Positions 26,886 through 37,643 of a stretch of DNA of 64,000 bases are shown here, in pieces (position 1 is the first letter of the stretch; every line of letters begins with the position of its first letter). Position numbers and translations under genes: made by a program. The notes below the pieces were generated by a model. It had not been told where the DNA came from, made no database searches, and saw only the letters and a list, made by a program, of their open reading frames with translations. Source of the DNA: Anoxybacteroides tepidamans (GTDB lineage: Bacteria; Bacillota; Bacilli; Bacillales; Anoxybacillaceae); contig NZ_JACHEP010000006.1 of the NCBI RefSeq assembly GCF_014201465.1, positions 1 to 64,000 of the forward strand, in the 5' to 3' direction.

Positions 26886-27533
26886 ATGCGTTTACGTAAC
26901 AAACCTTGGGCGAAAGAAAAAATTGCCGCTTATCCGCAATATGTCATTTCGAATCCGGAACAGTATAAAGGAAGATGGCGTGAACTATTTAGAAATGACA
27001 ATCCGATCCATATCGAAATCGGCACGGGAAAAGGGCAGTTTATTACAGGGATGGCGAAGGCGAATCCACATATTAATTACATCGGGATCGAGCTTTATGA
27101 AAGCGTCATCGTGTCCGCTTTAGATAAATTGATCGAGCATGATTTGCCAAATTTGCGATTGCTGAATATTAACGCGAAAGATTTAATGAATGTGTTTGCT
27201 GCTGGAGAAGTGGAACGAATTTATTTAAATTTTTCCGACCCGTGGCCAAAAAAGCGACATGAAAAGCGGCGTCTAACTTATCGTTCATTTTTAGAACTGT
27301 ATGAACAAATTTTAGTCGAGGAAGGGGAAATTCATTTTAAAACGGATAATCAAGGGCTGTTTGAATATTCACTTGTCAGTTTCTCGCAATACGGGCTCGT
27401 GTTAACGTACGTGAGTTTAGACCTTCATCGCAGCAATTTTGTTGGAAATATTATGACCGAGTATGAAGAAAAATTTGCGGCGCAAGGAAATCGGATTTAC
27501 CGCTGCGAAGTGAAATATCCGCCAAAAAAGTAA
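26886..27533 (+). CDS. trmB: tRNA (guanine-N7)-methyltransferase TrmB
   Basis: TrmB makes m7G46 in tRNA. The 215-residue protein has the SAM site [11 protein letters not shown] near residue 41, the acidic IGIELYES strand and the family hallmark [16 protein letters not shown] near 117. The start follows AGAGGTG. A hairpin with G-U pairs (27535-27565) and a T run after the stop is a likely terminator. Confidence 0.95.
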   Translation: MRLRNKPWAKEKIAAYPQYVISNPEQYKGRWRELFRNDNPIHIEIGTGKGQFITGMAKANPHINYIGIELYESVIVSALDKLIEHDLPNLRLLNINAKDLMNVFAAGEVERIYLNFSDPWPKKRHEKRRLTYRSFLELYEQILVEEGEIHFKTDNQGLFEYSLVSFSQYGLVLTYVSLDLHRSNFVGNIMTEYEEKFAAQGNRIYRCEVKYPPKK

Positions 27534-27619
27534 GGGCTGCCTTTTTGGTTGAAAGGCGGTCTTTTTTTATTTTCGAAATATTCACGGAGATGGTACACTA
27601 CTTAATGAGGTGATGGGAA

Positions 27620-28462
27620 ATGGAACAATTGCAAGTAGGCGATGTAACGATTACATGGTTAAACGGAGGGGTGACGCATTTAGACGGCGGGGCGATGTTT
27701 GGCGTTGTACCGAAACCGCTCTGGTCGAAAAAATATCCGTGCAATGAACACAACCAAATTGAATTGCGCACCGATCCGCTGTTGCTGCAAGTAGATGGAA
27801 AACATCTACTCATTGAATCAGGGATCGGCAATGGGAAGTTGTCCGAAAAGCAAAAGCGTAATTTTGGCGTTACGGAAGAGTCGAATGTGGAGCAGTCGCT
27901 TCAAAAACTTGGATTAACACCGAATGATATTGATTTCATCTTAATGACGCATATGCATTTTGATCATGCATGCGGGTTGACGAAATGGGAAGGAGAACGG
28001 CTCGTTTCGGTTTTTCCGAACGCCCAAATCGTCACATCCCAAGTAGAATGGGATGAAATGAGACAGCCGAATATTCGCTCGCGCAATACATATTGGAAAG
28101 AAAACTGGGAAGCAATTGCCGGGCAAGTCGTGACGTTTGAACAAAAAACGGAAATTGTCAGCGGTATTAAAATGGTTCATACCGGTGGCCATAGCGACGG
28201 ACATTCCATCGTACTCATCGAATCAAATGGAGAGACCGTTGTTCATTTAGCGGATTTAATGCCGACGCATGCCCATCAAAATGTGTTATGGGTGCTTGCA
28301 TATGATGATTATCCGATGACGTCGATTGCCCAAAAACAAAAATGGATTCCATATGCGACCGAAAAAGGGGCGTGGTTCAGCTTTTATCACGACGCTTATT
28401 ATCGAGCGCTCAAATGGAACGAAAATGGCGAAATCATCGCAAGTGTGATGCGAAATCGATAA
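27620..28462 (+). CDS. ytnP: Metallo-beta-lactamase-fold quorum-quenching lactonase YtnP
   Basis: The 280-residue protein has the MBL metal motif HMHFDHACG near residue 112, a later [10 protein letters not shown] and [10 protein letters not shown]. The YtnP group in B. subtilis hydrolyses acyl-homoserine-lactone-type signals and interferes with Streptomyces development; that activity is inferred from the family. The start has a GAGGTGATGGG ribosome site. It is convergent with the PepSY gene. Confidence 0.88.
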   Translation: MEQLQVGDVTITWLNGGVTHLDGGAMFGVVPKPLWSKKYPCNEHNQIELRTDPLLLQVDGKHLLIESGIGNGKLSEKQKRNFGVTEESNVEQSLQKLGLTPNDIDFILMTHMHFDHACGLTKWEGERLVSVFPNAQIVTSQVEWDEMRQPNIRSRNTYWKENWEAIAGQVVTFEQKTEIVSGIKMVHTGGHSDGHSIVLIESNGETVVHLADLMPTHAHQNVLWVLAYDDYPMTSIAQKQKWIPYATEKGAWFSFYHDAYYRALKWNENGEIIASVMRNR

Positions 28463-28467
28463 AAAAG

Positions 28468-28505
28468 GAAGAAGGGTCATCTCAATAAGGGCTGCCCTTC
28501 TTCTT
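28468..28505. terminator. Bidirectional terminator of ytnP and the PepSY gene
   Basis: GAAGAAGGG (28468-28476) pairs with CCCTTCTTC (28495-28503). An A run precedes it and TTTTATT follows, so it can act both ways. Confidence 0.75.
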
Positions 28506-28509
28506 TTAT

Positions 28510-28806
28510 TCAAAGTTTGCTCGTTTCCATAATCGTTCCGGTGTACGCATCGATGAGAAATTCGTATTGTTCATCGTCGCGGCAAATCCCGCCTTTGTAT
28601 ACTTTGTAAACGATATTGTTTTTTTCGTACGTTTCTGGCTTTGTTTGAATCCATGACCCGCTGATCGGTGCGGAGCGTTGAAAAGCGGCTTTGGCCAATG
28701 AGAGCGCCTTTTCTGATGAGATCATTTTGTTGTTGCGTATGGACTGAACGGTATAGGCAACGGCGAATCCAACGACAGCGCCGACCATAAATTTTCTCCA
28801 ACTCAT
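28510..28806 (-). CDS. Small PepSY-domain protein with N-terminal membrane anchor
   Basis: The 98-residue product has one transmembrane helix at residues about 8-24 (VGAVVGFAVAYTV) and an extracytoplasmic PepSY-like domain (KALSLAKAAFQ, then KVYKGGICRDDEQYEFLID with TGTIME). PepSY domains often restrain or sense proteases; no partner is visible nearby. The frame opens five codons upstream, but those codons form the GGAGGG ribosome site, so the ATG at 28806 is used. Confidence 0.78.
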   Translation of the reverse strand: MSWRKFMVGAVVGFAVAYTVQSIRNNKMISSEKALSLAKAAFQRSAPISGSWIQTKPETYEKNNIVYKVYKGGICRDDEQYEFLIDAYTGTIMETSKL

Positions 28807-28916
28807 TTTTTCTCCCTCCAAAACAGTTGTCTGTTATTTAGTATACCTAACTTTTCAAAACAATGTAGGAAAAGTGGAAAGTGGCTCGTTTGTTCGGTAA
28901 AATTAAGAATGGATAT

Positions 28917-29024
28917 CACGAGTGTTGATTATCCATTATTTTACTAAAAAATAGAGAATCATATGGCAGAAAAGCTAGGAATAGAGCGGTGTCAACAGGT
29001 TTTTAATGGTTAATCAACACGTCT
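28917..29024. mobile_element. Family B element, copy 3 (short) with 10-base target duplication
   Basis: This 108-base copy has both inverted ends (CACGAGTGTTGATTATCC / AGACGTGTTGATTAACC on the other strand) and the GGCAGAAAAGCTAGGAATAG block but none of the arms. It is flanked by exact GAATGGATAT at 28907-28916 and 29025-29034, a target duplication that defines the mobile unit. It ends 32 bases upstream of ytoP. Confidence 0.9.
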
Positions 29025-29056
29025 GAATGGATATAAGAAAAAGGGGTTAAGAACAA

Positions 29057-30130
29057 ATGAATGTAGAAACGCTTCAGCTTTTTAAAACGTTGACGGAATT
29101 GCCGGGAGCACCGGGCAACGAGCATGCGGTCCGGCAATTTATGCGAAAAGAGCTGCAAAAATATGCGGATGAAGTCGTGCAAGACCGGCTTGGCGGCATT
29201 TTTGGCGTGAAGCGCGGCGATGAAAACGGGCCGGTCGTCATGGTTGCCGGACATATGGATGAAGTCGGGTTTATGGTGACTTCCATTACTGAACATGGAA
29301 TGATTCGCTTTCAGCCGCTCGGCGGATGGTGGAATCAAGTGTTGCTCGCACAGCGCGTACAAATTATCACCGATTACGGTCCTGTCATTGGCGTCATCGG
29401 CTCGATTCCACCGCATTTGCTTCAAGAAGAGCAGCGAAATAAACCGATCGACATTCAACATATGCTTATCGATGTCGGTGCGGATGACCGCGAAGATGCA
29501 AAACGAATGGGAATTCGCCCCGGTCAGCAAATCGTGCCGGTTTGTCCGTTTACGCCGATGGAAAACCCGAAAAAAATTTTGGCGAAAGCGTGGGATAACC
29601 GATACGGTTGCGGGCTCGCGATTGAGTTGTTGAAAGAGTTGAAAAACGAAACGTTGCCAAACATTTTATATTCCGGAGCGACCGTTCAAGAAGAAGTTGG
29701 ATTGCGCGGTGCACAAACGGCTGCCAACATGATTCAGCCAGATATTTTTTTCGCGTTAGATGCAAGTCCGGCGAACGATATGACAGGAGACAAAAAAGAA
29801 TTCGGCCATCTTGGCAAAGGAGCGCTTGTTCGCATTTATGACCGTTCGATGGTGACGCATCGAGGCATGCGCGAATTTGTGTTAGATACGGCGGAAACGC
29901 ATCGTATTCCATACCAATTTTTTATTTCTCCGGGCGCAACAGACGCAGGGCGCGTACATATCACAAACAATGGCATTCCTTCAGCGGTCATCGGCATTTG
30001 TTCCCGCTATATTCACTCGCATGCTTCGATTATTCACGTCGACGACTACGCCGCGGCGAAACAGCTGTTAATTGAACTAGTGAAAAAATGTGATAAAGCG
30101 ACGGTTGAGGCGATTCGCCAAAATAGTTAA
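29057..30130 (+). CDS. ytoP: M42-family aminopeptidase YtoP
   Basis: The 357-residue product is a di-metal aminopeptidase (M42 glutamyl aminopeptidase/deblocking type). Metal and catalytic segments: [11 protein letters not shown] near residue 66, [12 protein letters not shown] near 178, [10 protein letters not shown] near 209, [10 protein letters not shown] near 232 and a late His in [11 protein letters not shown]. It is cytoplasmic, with no signal peptide. The start follows AAAAAGGGG. A family B element lies directly upstream and may carry or displace the promoter. It leads a run of closely spaced genes to ytpR. Confidence 0.9.
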   Translation: MNVETLQLFKTLTELPGAPGNEHAVRQFMRKELQKYADEVVQDRLGGIFGVKRGDENGPVVMVAGHMDEVGFMVTSITEHGMIRFQPLGGWWNQVLLAQRVQIITDYGPVIGVIGSIPPHLLQEEQRNKPIDIQHMLIDVGADDREDAKRMGIRPGQQIVPVCPFTPMENPKKILAKAWDNRYGCGLAIELLKELKNETLPNILYSGATVQEEVGLRGAQTAANMIQPDIFFALDASPANDMTGDKKEFGHLGKGALVRIYDRSMVTHRGMREFVLDTAETHRIPYQFFISPGATDAGRVHITNNGIPSAVIGICSRYIHSHASIIHVDDYAAAKQLLIELVKKCDKATVEAIRQNS

Positions 30131-30153
30131 AGATTCGGGAAGGAATGAGAAGC

Positions 30154-30684
30154 ATGATGATTGCCGTAGGGACGACGAACCGAGCGAAAGTAGCTGCCGT
30201 TGAAGCGGTGTTTACTGATGAATGCGATCAGATCGTGCCGGTTGCCGTCGATTCGGGAGTGGCGGCACAGCCGTTTTCCGATGAGGAGACGCGGATGGGG
30301 GCGATCCACCGTGCTAAACAGGCGTGCACTAAAGCTCAGGCTGATGTCGGCATCGGTTTAGAAGGCGGCGTCGTCGAAATGGACGGCGCGCTATGGGTAT
30401 GCAATTGGGGGGCACTTGTTGACCGGAACGGTACGGTAATATGTGCCGGTGGTGCCCGTTTTCCTTTGCCTTGTGAAGTAGCGGAAGAAGTGTTGAGCGG
30501 CAAAGAATTGGGCGAGGTTATGGATGAATACACTGGGAAGCGGAATATCCGCCAAAAAGAAGGAGCAGTCGGTGTTTTTACAAATGGGTATGTCAATCGA
30601 ACAGATATGTTTTGTCACATCGTCAAACTATTAGCAGGGCAATACGAATTTTTTGTCAAAACGAACGATTCACGCTATGATTAG
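30154..30684 (+). CDS. DUF84 non-canonical purine NTP phosphatase (YjjX-like)
   Basis: A 176-residue protein of the inosine/xanthosine triphosphatase family (DUF84). Family signatures are VGTTNRAKVAAVEAVF at the N-terminus, GIGLEGGVVE near residue 68 and KEGAVGVFTNGYVNR near 135. It would clear deaminated purine nucleotides. Three candidate ATGs (30145, 30154, 30157) lie close together; the ribosome site GGGAAGG suits 30154 best. It is 23 bases after ytoP. Confidence 0.82.
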   Translation: MMIAVGTTNRAKVAAVEAVFTDECDQIVPVAVDSGVAAQPFSDEETRMGAIHRAKQACTKAQADVGIGLEGGVVEMDGALWVCNWGALVDRNGTVICAGGARFPLPCEVAEEVLSGKELGEVMDEYTGKRNIRQKEGAVGVFTNGYVNRTDMFCHIVKLLAGQYEFFVKTNDSRYD

Positions 30685-30709
30685 GAAAAAGAAAGAAAGG
30701 GGACTATGT

Positions 30710-31021
30710 ATGAAAACTATCGAAACAGCAGCGCAATATGAAGAGATCAAAAATACGAAAAAGGCTATTTTCGTTTTTTCGGCGGATTGGTGCCCAGATT
30801 GCCGGTTTATCGCGCCGGTTTTGCCGGAAATTGAGCAGACGTTTTCGGATTACGAATTTTATTACGTCGATCGTGATCAATTGCTAGAAGTTTGCCAAGC
30901 AGAAAATGTTTTTGGCATTCCAAGCTTTATCGCTTACGACAACGGAAAAGAACTCGGCCGTTTCGTCAGCAAAGACCGAAAAACGAAAGAAGAAATTGAG
31001 CAGTTTATTCGCGGATTGTAG
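30710..31021 (+). CDS. ytpP: Thioredoxin-like protein YtpP
   Basis: A 103-residue thioredoxin fold with the active site WCPDC near residue 30 and the cis-Pro in FGIPSFI. CPDC differs from the standard CGPC, so its redox potential and partner may differ; B. subtilis YtpP belongs to the group that reacts with bacillithiol or CoA mixed disulfides, which is a family inference. The ATG at 30710 follows AAAGAAAGGGG; an in-frame extension into the previous gene was rejected. Confidence 0.88.
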   Translation: MKTIETAAQYEEIKNTKKAIFVFSADWCPDCRFIAPVLPEIEQTFSDYEFYYVDRDQLLEVCQAENVFGIPSFIAYDNGKELGRFVSKDRKTKEEIEQFIRGL

Positions 31022-31035
31022 CGAGGGAACTGTAC

Positions 31036-31839
31036 ATGAAAATGGACAGCAAAAGAATGGCGGAAGAAATCGAAAAACGATTGGCGCGAAACGATTGGAC
31101 GTTTCACTTCGATAACAAAAAAGATACGTTGCGCATTGAAGATGCACGATCGAAAAAAGGAGTCACCGTTTCCTTGCCTAGCATTATTGCCAAATGGGAA
31201 GAAAAAAAAGACGGGGCGATTCAAGAAATCGTGTACTACATCGAGCAAACGCTGGACACGATGCATGAGGTGCATACGTTATCGGGAAAAGAAAAAGATA
31301 TTTATCCAGTCATTCGCTCCACATCGTTTCCAACGGAAACAAGCGACGGCATTCCGCTTATTTACGACGAACATACAGCGGAAACGCGAATTTACTATGC
31401 GCTTGATTTAGGAAGTACGTATCGGCTGATTGACAAAAAGCTCGTCGAGCAGGAAAATTGGGATGTTCACCGAATTAAAGAAATCGCCCGCTTTAACGTT
31501 CGCTCATTAGACGTTGCTGTCAAAGAAGATACGGTGGCGGGAAACACGTTTTATTTTGTTAATACGAATGACGGATATGATGCAAGCCGCATATTAAACG
31601 TGCCGTTTTTGGAGAAATTTTCGAAAAATATCAAAGGAACGATGGTGCTCGCAGTGCCGCATCAAGATGTGCTAGTGATTGCCGATATTCAAAATGAGAC
31701 GGGGTATGATGTGCTTGCGCAGCTGACGATGAGCTTTTTCGCAAGCGGCCGCGTGCCGATTACCGCATTATCCTTTTTGTATAAAGATGGTGGATTAGAA
31801 CCGATTTTCATCTTAGGCAAAAATCGTCGCAGACGATAA
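31036..31839 (+). CDS. ytpQ: YtpQ (DUF1444)
   Basis: The 267-residue soluble protein matches the DUF1444 family. It is alpha/beta in pattern, without membrane segments, and contains [14 protein letters not shown] near residue 45, [13 protein letters not shown] near 120 and a hydrophobic [15 protein letters not shown] strand pair near 205. No catalytic motif is evident and the function is not known. It lies 14 bases after ytpP and 21 bases before ytpR, so it belongs to the same operon. Confidence 0.85.
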   Translation: MKMDSKRMAEEIEKRLARNDWTFHFDNKKDTLRIEDARSKKGVTVSLPSIIAKWEEKKDGAIQEIVYYIEQTLDTMHEVHTLSGKEKDIYPVIRSTSFPTETSDGIPLIYDEHTAETRIYYALDLGSTYRLIDKKLVEQENWDVHRIKEIARFNVRSLDVAVKEDTVAGNTFYFVNTNDGYDASRILNVPFLEKFSKNIKGTMVLAVPHQDVLVIADIQNETGYDVLAQLTMSFFASGRVPITALSFLYKDGGLEPIFILGKNRRRR

Positions 31840-31860
31840 ACAGGGAAAGGAAGCAAAACG

Positions 31861-32466
31861 ATGAACGTATTTTACAATCGCGATGGAATTGGTGATGTAT
31901 TGCTTGTTTCTTTAAAACCAATTGACCCAGAAAAACGTACGTTTGAGAGAAAGGGAGATGTTGTTCGCATTTTTGATGAAACAACGAATGAAACAGCGGG
32001 ATACAACATTTTTAACATTTCTCAATATGATGCTGTCATTGGAACTGGTACAGTGGAGGCAAACGACGAACTTGTAGGTGTGATCAACGATTTGTTAGTG
32101 AAAAACGGTTTTACGGAAAAAATAGAAGCTGATTTTTCGCCAAAGTTTGTCGTCGGGTATGTTAAGGAAAAACAAAAACATCCGAATGCCGATAAATTAA
32201 GCGTTTGCCAAGTGGACGTCGGAACGGAAGTGCTACAAATTGTATGCGGAGCGCCGAACGTTGAAGCGGGTCAAAAAGTGGTGGTAGCCAAAATCGGGGC
32301 AGTTATGCCGAGCGGCCTTGTCATTAAAGAAGCGGAATTGCGCGGCGTTCCTTCGTACGGCATGGTTTGCTCTGCCCGCGAGCTTCAACTGCCAAACGCT
32401 TCGCAAGAAAAAGGCATTCTCGTTTTGCCTGATGAATACGAAGTCGGGCAGCCGTTCATAAAATAA
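31861..32466 (+). CDS. ytpR: tRNA-binding-domain protein YtpR
   Basis: The 201-residue protein has an N-terminal DUF4479-type part and a C-terminal tRNA-binding (EMAPII/PheT-N) OB fold, residues about 90-200, with [29 protein letters not shown] and the late [13 protein letters not shown]. It resembles the N-terminus of phenylalanyl-tRNA synthetase beta but is not a synthetase. It ends the ytoP-to-ytpR run and is followed by a strong terminator. Confidence 0.88.
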   Translation: MNVFYNRDGIGDVLLVSLKPIDPEKRTFERKGDVVRIFDETTNETAGYNIFNISQYDAVIGTGTVEANDELVGVINDLLVKNGFTEKIEADFSPKFVVGYVKEKQKHPNADKLSVCQVDVGTEVLQIVCGAPNVEAGQKVVVAKIGAVMPSGLVIKEAELRGVPSYGMVCSARELQLPNASQEKGILVLPDEYEVGQPFIK

Positions 32467-32478
32467 CATGGCTTGTTC

Positions 32479-32511
32479 AGTCACTAGAGTGCAATCTAGT
32501 GACTTTTTTTC
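32479..32511 (+). terminator. Terminator after ytpR
   Basis: AGTCACTAG (32479-32487) pairs with CTAGTGACT (32496-32504), followed by a run of seven T. Confidence 0.85.
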
Positions 32512-32563
32512 TAGAATAGGTAAAATAGAGAGTTGAAAAGAAAATAGAAAGAGTGAACGCTAT

Positions 32564-34723
32564 ATGAAATGGTTCAAGCGATTCGTTCGTTATTTGTTTC
32601 AAGAAGAGGAGAGGCAGCAACGTTTTGAACGGGAAGATAAACCAATTGAAAGAACTAATGCAGAGATAGACGTGAAAGTGGCCTATCAATATCCGACAGG
32701 GAAATTTCGTTTTCCGCTTATTCCTGACGAATTATCGTCGCGGCAGCCATATGATTCGCCGGTTGTGCTAGAAGAAGAGATAGAGATAACACTGAACCGT
32801 GGCACTGCCGCACCCGGAAAGCGTCCGTTTCGCCCGACAGAAGTGCCATCACCTATTTATGGGTATAAAGAACGGCCAAAACAACGGGAAGAAACAAAGA
32901 TTGAGCAAGAACATCCGCTTCATGAAATAAAGCCAATGGAAAGTAGCCTCTCAACAAAAGGCGATACGGAAGAAACATGGATTATACAGGAGAATGAGGA
33001 AACTGAAGAAGTGCCAGCGAGGAATGAGCAAGAACCACAACAGGAGAAAATGTCTGATGACGTTCCAAAAGAGCCGATAAGGGAGAATGGAACGGAACAA
33101 CTAGCTGTTCTTGCACTGGATGAAAAAGAGCAAGATAAACAGTTGGAAAACGAGAACGGTTCATTCCAAACCGTTAGTGAACAAGAAACGACAAAAGCAG
33201 AAGAACGAAGAATTTCATCCCGCATTCCATATAATGTGATGATGCTCAAACAAGACAGGAAAAAGTTAGAAGAAAAGAAAAAGGAAGCCGTGAGTTCCGG
33301 CTATCGTTTTCCGCCGCTTGAACTGTTGCAGCCGCCGCAGGCAAGAAAAGAAGTGGATGAGCAATGGCTTAGCGAGCAACGGGAGCGGCTAAATGAAACG
33401 TTCCAAAACTTCAATATTGGCGCAAAAGTCGTAGGTGTTACCCAAGGACCGACCGTGACAAGGTTTGAAGTACAGCCGGCGCCGGGTGTAAAAGTAAGCA
33501 AAATTACGAGTCTATCGGATGATATCAAACTCAGTTTAGCAGCGAAAGACATTCGCATTGAGGCGCCGATTTCTGGAAAAAGCACAATTGGAATCGAAGT
33601 GCCAAACGCCAAAAGCCGGCCTGTGTTCATTCGAGAGATTTTGCAAAGCGAAGCATTTCGGACGAGTCCGACTCCATTGGCGGTAGCGCTCGGGCTTGAT
33701 TTATCCGGGGCGCCTGTCGTGACAGATTTAAAGAAAATGCCGCACGGATTAATCGCCGGAGCGACCGGATCGGGAAAAAGCGTCTGCATTAACGCGATGC
33801 TCGTCAGCCTGCTTTATAAAGCAGCGCCGCATGAAGTAAAATTGTTATTGATTGATCCGAAAATGGTCGAATTGGCTCCATATAATCATATTCCGCACTT
33901 AGTAAGTCCAGTGATTACGGATGCGAAAGCGGCAACAGGGGCGTTAAAATGGGCTGTCGATGAAATGGAACGAAGGTATGAACTGTTTGTCCACGCCGGA
34001 GTGCGCGATATTCAAAAATATAATGAACTGGTGAAAAAAGAGCAAACACTTGAACACTATTTGCCCTATATCGTTATTATTATCGATGAGCTAGCAGACT
34101 TAATGATGGTCGCGCCGGCGGATGTAGAAGAGGCGATTTGCCGAATCGCACAAAAAGCAAGGGCATGTGGTATTCATTTAATTGTGGCGACGCAACGGCC
34201 GTCGGTCGATGTTATTACCGGTTTAATTAAAGCGAACATTCCAACGCGCATCGCTTTTTCTGTTTCATCGCAAGTCGATTCGCGAACGATTATCGACACA
34301 AACGGGGCGGAAAAGTTGCTTGGGAGAGGCGATATGCTGTTTTTAGAAAACGGCACGTCGAAAACGGTGCGCATACAAGGAAACTTTGTATCCGATGAAG
34401 AAATTGAACGTGTCGTTGCGCATGTGAGAGAGCAAATGCCACCGGCTTATTTGTTTGAGCAGGAAGACTTTTTAAAGCAAAGTGCGTTGGCGAATGACGG
34501 CGATGAACTGTTTTATGAAGCGTGCGAATTTGTCGTGCAGCAAGGAGGCGCCTCGACGTCAAGCTTGCAGCGTCGTTTTCGCATCGGCTATAATCGAGCA
34601 GCGCGGCTCATTGAAATGATGGAAGAGCAAGGCATCATTTCGGAAGCGCGCGGCAGTAAACCGCGCGATGTATTGATTACCGAAGAAGAGCTGGCGCAGC
34701 TGCAAGAAAATAGTACTCCGTAA
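32564..34723 (+). CDS. sftA: DNA translocase SftA (YtpS)
   Basis: SftA is the soluble FtsK/SpoIIIE-type translocase that clears DNA from the closing septum. The 719-residue protein has no membrane helices, a basic N-terminus ([13 protein letters not shown]), a long acidic and Gln/Glu-rich linker (about 95-240), an alpha domain from about 270, the RecA motor with Walker A GATGSGKS near residue 400 and Walker [12 protein letters not shown] near 505, and a C-terminal winged-helix gamma domain ([19 protein letters not shown]). The start follows AAAGAGTGAAC. Confidence 0.95.
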   Translation: MKWFKRFVRYLFQEEERQQRFEREDKPIERTNAEIDVKVAYQYPTGKFRFPLIPDELSSRQPYDSPVVLEEEIEITLNRGTAAPGKRPFRPTEVPSPIYGYKERPKQREETKIEQEHPLHEIKPMESSLSTKGDTEETWIIQENEETEEVPARNEQEPQQEKMSDDVPKEPIRENGTEQLAVLALDEKEQDKQLENENGSFQTVSEQETTKAEERRISSRIPYNVMMLKQDRKKLEEKKKEAVSSGYRFPPLELLQPPQARKEVDEQWLSEQRERLNETFQNFNIGAKVVGVTQGPTVTRFEVQPAPGVKVSKITSLSDDIKLSLAAKDIRIEAPISGKSTIGIEVPNAKSRPVFIREILQSEAFRTSPTPLAVALGLDLSGAPVVTDLKKMPHGLIAGATGSGKSVCINAMLVSLLYKAAPHEVKLLLIDPKMVELAPYNHIPHLVSPVITDAKAATGALKWAVDEMERRYELFVHAGVRDIQKYNELVKKEQTLEHYLPYIVIIIDELADLMMVAPADVEEAICRIAQKARACGIHLIVATQRPSVDVITGLIKANIPTRIAFSVSSQVDSRTIIDTNGAEKLLGRGDMLFLENGTSKTVRIQGNFVSDEEIERVVAHVREQMPPAYLFEQEDFLKQSALANDGDELFYEACEFVVQQGGASTSSLQRRFRIGYNRAARLIEMMEEQGIISEARGSKPRDVLITEEELAQLQENSTP

Positions 34724-34798
34724 ATTGGGAAATGTGGTATTCTTAAAAACAGTGAAGTGGGGATGATGAACATGATGACAGGCGAGGGAACAGAGAAC

Positions 34799-35896
34799 AT
34801 GAAGGAAATTGAGCTAAAGCTGCAAGGAAAAATTAAGCGGTTAACGAATAAAACGTTTAAATTTGACGAACGTATTCGCGACGGCTGGTTTTCGGCGGTC
34901 TATTTTTTAAAAACGCGGGAAATTGTGCGCGAATTTTGTCCAAATAATATTGTAACGATGCAATTTTTCCAAAAAGAGCATGCCGTGTTGTGCGGTACAG
35001 ACGAAGTAATTGCGCTTGTAAAAACATTTGCGGACGAGCCGGAAAAGCTCGAAATTTATTCGTTGAAAGACGGCGATAAAATTAGCCCGTTTGAAACGGT
35101 GTTGACGATTACGGGACCTTATCAAAACTTCGGGTATTTGGAAGGCATTATTGACGGCATTTTAGCGCGGCGGACGTCAGTCGCAACAAACGTCTATAAC
35201 GTCGTGAAAGCGGCGGCGCTGTCCGGAGTGCAAAAGCCGATTATTTTTATGGGAGATCGCGATGATCATTATACGCAGCAGGCAGGAGACGGATATGCGG
35301 CGTTCATCGGCGGTTCAACGGCACAGGCGACCCATGCGATGAACGAATGGTGGGGCAAACAAGGCATGGGGACAATGCCGCATGCGCTTATTCAACTGTT
35401 CGATGGCGATGTCGTAGCGGCAGCGAAAGCGTACTATGCGAAATATCCAGAAGATGATTTAATCGTTCTCGTCGATTACAATAACGACTGTATTACCGAT
35501 GCGATTCGCGTGGCGCGCGAATTTGGCGACAAATTGAAAGGGGTGCGCGTCGATACATCAAGGACGATGATCGATCAATATTTTATTCGCCATCCGGAAG
35601 TGCTCGGAACGTTTGATCCGCGCGGTGTAAACCCTCCGCTTATTTTCGCTTTGCGCGAGGCGCTCGACCGTGAAGGCTTCCACCATGTCAAAATTGTGGT
35701 GAGCGGCGGCTTTAACGAACAGCGCATTATCGAATTTGAAAAACAAGGTGTTCCTGTCGATATGTACGGGGTAGGAAGCAGCTTGTTAAAAATTCATATC
35801 GGCTTCACGGGCGATAACGTGTTATTAAACGGCAAACACCAAGCAAAAGCGGGGCGGAGATATCGCCCGAATCCACGGTTAGAAAAAGTGGATTGA
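34799..35896 (+). CDS. Nicotinate phosphoribosyltransferase
   Basis: The roughly 365-residue product belongs to the nicotinate/quinolinate phosphoribosyltransferase superfamily and should make nicotinate mononucleotide for NAD salvage. Visible segments are RIRDGWFSAVYFLKTREI (active-site Tyr region), GILARRTSVATN, the central FMGDRDDHYTQQ and the phosphate-binding VVSGGFNEQRI and MYGVGSSL. Several Met codons precede (34763, 34772 and a GTG at 34757); 34799 gives the MKEIELKLQGK start common in relatives, so the exact start is uncertain. Why it sits between sftA and murC is not obvious. Confidence 0.85.
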   Translation: MKEIELKLQGKIKRLTNKTFKFDERIRDGWFSAVYFLKTREIVREFCPNNIVTMQFFQKEHAVLCGTDEVIALVKTFADEPEKLEIYSLKDGDKISPFETVLTITGPYQNFGYLEGIIDGILARRTSVATNVYNVVKAAALSGVQKPIIFMGDRDDHYTQQAGDGYAAFIGGSTAQATHAMNEWWGKQGMGTMPHALIQLFDGDVVAAAKAYYAKYPEDDLIVLVDYNNDCITDAIRVAREFGDKLKGVRVDTSRTMIDQYFIRHPEVLGTFDPRGVNPPLIFALREALDREGFHHVKIVVSGGFNEQRIIEFEKQGVPVDMYGVGSSLLKIHIGFTGDNVLLNGKHQAKAGRRYRPNPRLEKVD

Positions 35897-35921
35897 GCGG
35901 AAATACAATTTCGATTTGCGG

Positions 35922-35955
35922 GAAAACTGATAGAGATATCAGTTTTCTTTTTTTC
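35922..35955 (+). terminator. Terminator after the nicotinate phosphoribosyltransferase
   Basis: GAAAACTGATA (35922-35932) pairs with TATCAGTTTTC (35937-35947) around GAGA; a long T run follows. Confidence 0.9.
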
Positions 35956-35979
35956 CTCATAGTCTTGAACGAAAAACAG

Positions 35980-36145
35980 TGATATAATGATGAAATGTGA
36001 GAATACATATAACGGTTTGAAATGGCAAATTAAGATGTATGTCATATACTGTGTTACAGAAGAAGCGTCAGTGAGAAGGGGGCTGATGTGCACGAGACCG
36101 ACTTGGTACTAGCCCCGGAGATAGACGATTGTTGGAGGTCTTGAT
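35980..36145 (+). promoter_or_regulatory. Extended -10 promoter and structured leader of murC
   Basis: TGATATAAT (TATAAT at 35983-35988) is an extended -10 box with a poor -35. The transcript would have a leader of about 150 bases. In it GGGGCT (36079-36084) pairs with AGCCCC (36111-36116), enclosing CGAGACC (36093-36099), which can also pair with GGTCTTG (36137-36143) just after the GGAGG ribosome site (36134-36138). No known riboswitch class was recognised. Confidence 0.5.
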
Positions 36146-37447
36146 ATGACTGTTTACCATTTCGTTGGCATTAAAGGAACAGGAATGAGCGCGTTAGCAC
36201 AAGTTCTTCATGATATGAAGTATATCGTTCAAGGTTCAGACGTAGAAAAGCGCTTTTTTACGCAAAAAGCGTTAGAGGAGCGAGGAATTCCGATTTTTCC
36301 GTTTAATAAAGAAAACATTCGGCCAGGGTATACCGTCATTGCCGGAAACGCTTTTCCCGATACGCACGAAGAAATTCAAGCGGCCTATGAATTAGGAGTG
36401 CCTGTTATTCGTTACCATCGCTTTTTAGGGGAGTTTTTACAAAAATTCACAAGCATTGCGGTCACAGGAGCGCACGGAAAAACATCGACAACAGGGCTTC
36501 TGGCTCATGTGATGCAAGGGGCGAAGCCGACATCGTATTTAATTGGAGATGGAACCGGAAAAGGGATCGAAGGAAGCACATATTTTGTGTTTGAGGCGTG
36601 TGAATATCGCCGCCATTTTTTATCGTATTTTCCGGATTATGCGATTATGACTAACATTGATTTTGACCATCCAGATTATTTTGCGAATATCGATGATGTG
36701 TTTGCTGCGTTTCAAGAAATGGCGATGCAAGTGAAAAAAGGAATTATTGCGTGCGGGGATGACGAGCACTTGCAAAAAATTCAAGCAAAAGTGCCAGTGT
36801 TGTTTTATGGCTTTGGCGACGACAACGATTTCCAAGCGCGCAATGTCGTGAAAACGACGGAAGGGACGTCGTTTGATGTGTTCGTGCGCAATACGTATTT
36901 TGCGTCGTTTGAAATCCCGCGCTTCGGTGATCATAATGTGTTAAATGCGTTGGCGGTCATTGCACTTTGTCATTATGAAGAGATTGATCTTCACATTATT
37001 CAAGAGCGGCTTAAAACGTTCCAAGGAGTGAAGCGCCGCTTTAGTGAAAAGCAGGTTGGCGATCAAATTTTAATTGACGATTATGCTCATCATCCACGGG
37101 AAATTGTCGCGACGATCGATGCAGCGAGACAAAAATATCCGAATCGGGAAATTGTCGCGATTTTCCAGCCGCACACGTATACGCGGACGCAAACGTTTTT
37201 ACAAGAATTTGCGGAAAGCTTGCAACGGGCAGATCAAGTGTATTTGTGCGACATTTTCGGTTCTGCACGGGAGCATCAAGGCAAACTTTCGGTCCACGAC
37301 TTGCAAGCAAAAATTCCGAATGCCCGTCTCATCCAAGAAGACGATACATCTATATTGAAACAACATCCGCACGCGGTGTTGATTTTTATGGGAGCGGGGG
37401 ACATTCAAAAGTTTCAAGAAGCATATGAACAGATCATACATTTATAA
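36146..37447 (+). CDS. murC: UDP-N-acetylmuramate-L-alanine ligase MurC
   Basis: MurC adds L-Ala to UDP-MurNAc, the first peptide step in peptidoglycan precursor synthesis. The 433-residue Mur ligase has an N-terminal Rossmann domain ([16 protein letters not shown]), the ATP loop [10 protein letters not shown] near residue 108, central [10 protein letters not shown] near 169 and [10 protein letters not shown] near 311. It is separated from the division gene cluster, as usual in Bacillus. A strong ribosome site (TTGGAGG) precedes the ATG. Expression may pass through the structured leader upstream. Confidence 0.95.
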   Translation: MTVYHFVGIKGTGMSALAQVLHDMKYIVQGSDVEKRFFTQKALEERGIPIFPFNKENIRPGYTVIAGNAFPDTHEEIQAAYELGVPVIRYHRFLGEFLQKFTSIAVTGAHGKTSTTGLLAHVMQGAKPTSYLIGDGTGKGIEGSTYFVFEACEYRRHFLSYFPDYAIMTNIDFDHPDYFANIDDVFAAFQEMAMQVKKGIIACGDDEHLQKIQAKVPVLFYGFGDDNDFQARNVVKTTEGTSFDVFVRNTYFASFEIPRFGDHNVLNALAVIALCHYEEIDLHIIQERLKTFQGVKRRFSEKQVGDQILIDDYAHHPREIVATIDAARQKYPNREIVAIFQPHTYTRTQTFLQEFAESLQRADQVYLCDIFGSAREHQGKLSVHDLQAKIPNARLIQEDDTSILKQHPHAVLIFMGAGDIQKFQEAYEQIIHL

Positions 37448-37478
37448 CACCAAGGAATGTTGCGCCTTGGTGTTTTTT
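37446..37478 (+). terminator. Terminator of murC
   Basis: AACACCAAGG pairs with CCTTGGTGTT around nine bases; T run follows. Confidence 0.88.
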
Positions 37479-37643
37479 CTGTAAATGAAAGAAGCGATCT
37501 TTTCAATCCATTTTTTGTGACGAGTATCATTTCATGGAATAACATCAAGTAAGCTGATGATTTACTCGCATTCATCTGTGCTTGTGCTGTCTCGAATATG
37601 ATATACTAAGCAATTTCGCTTCATTTGTTGAATGCATGTTTTT

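Noticed and set aside
37560-37620. A sigma-A promoter before ytxG with TATACT at about 37600
   Set aside because: The only TTGTGC -35 candidate is 14 bases away, too short a spacer; the sigma-H pair fits much better.
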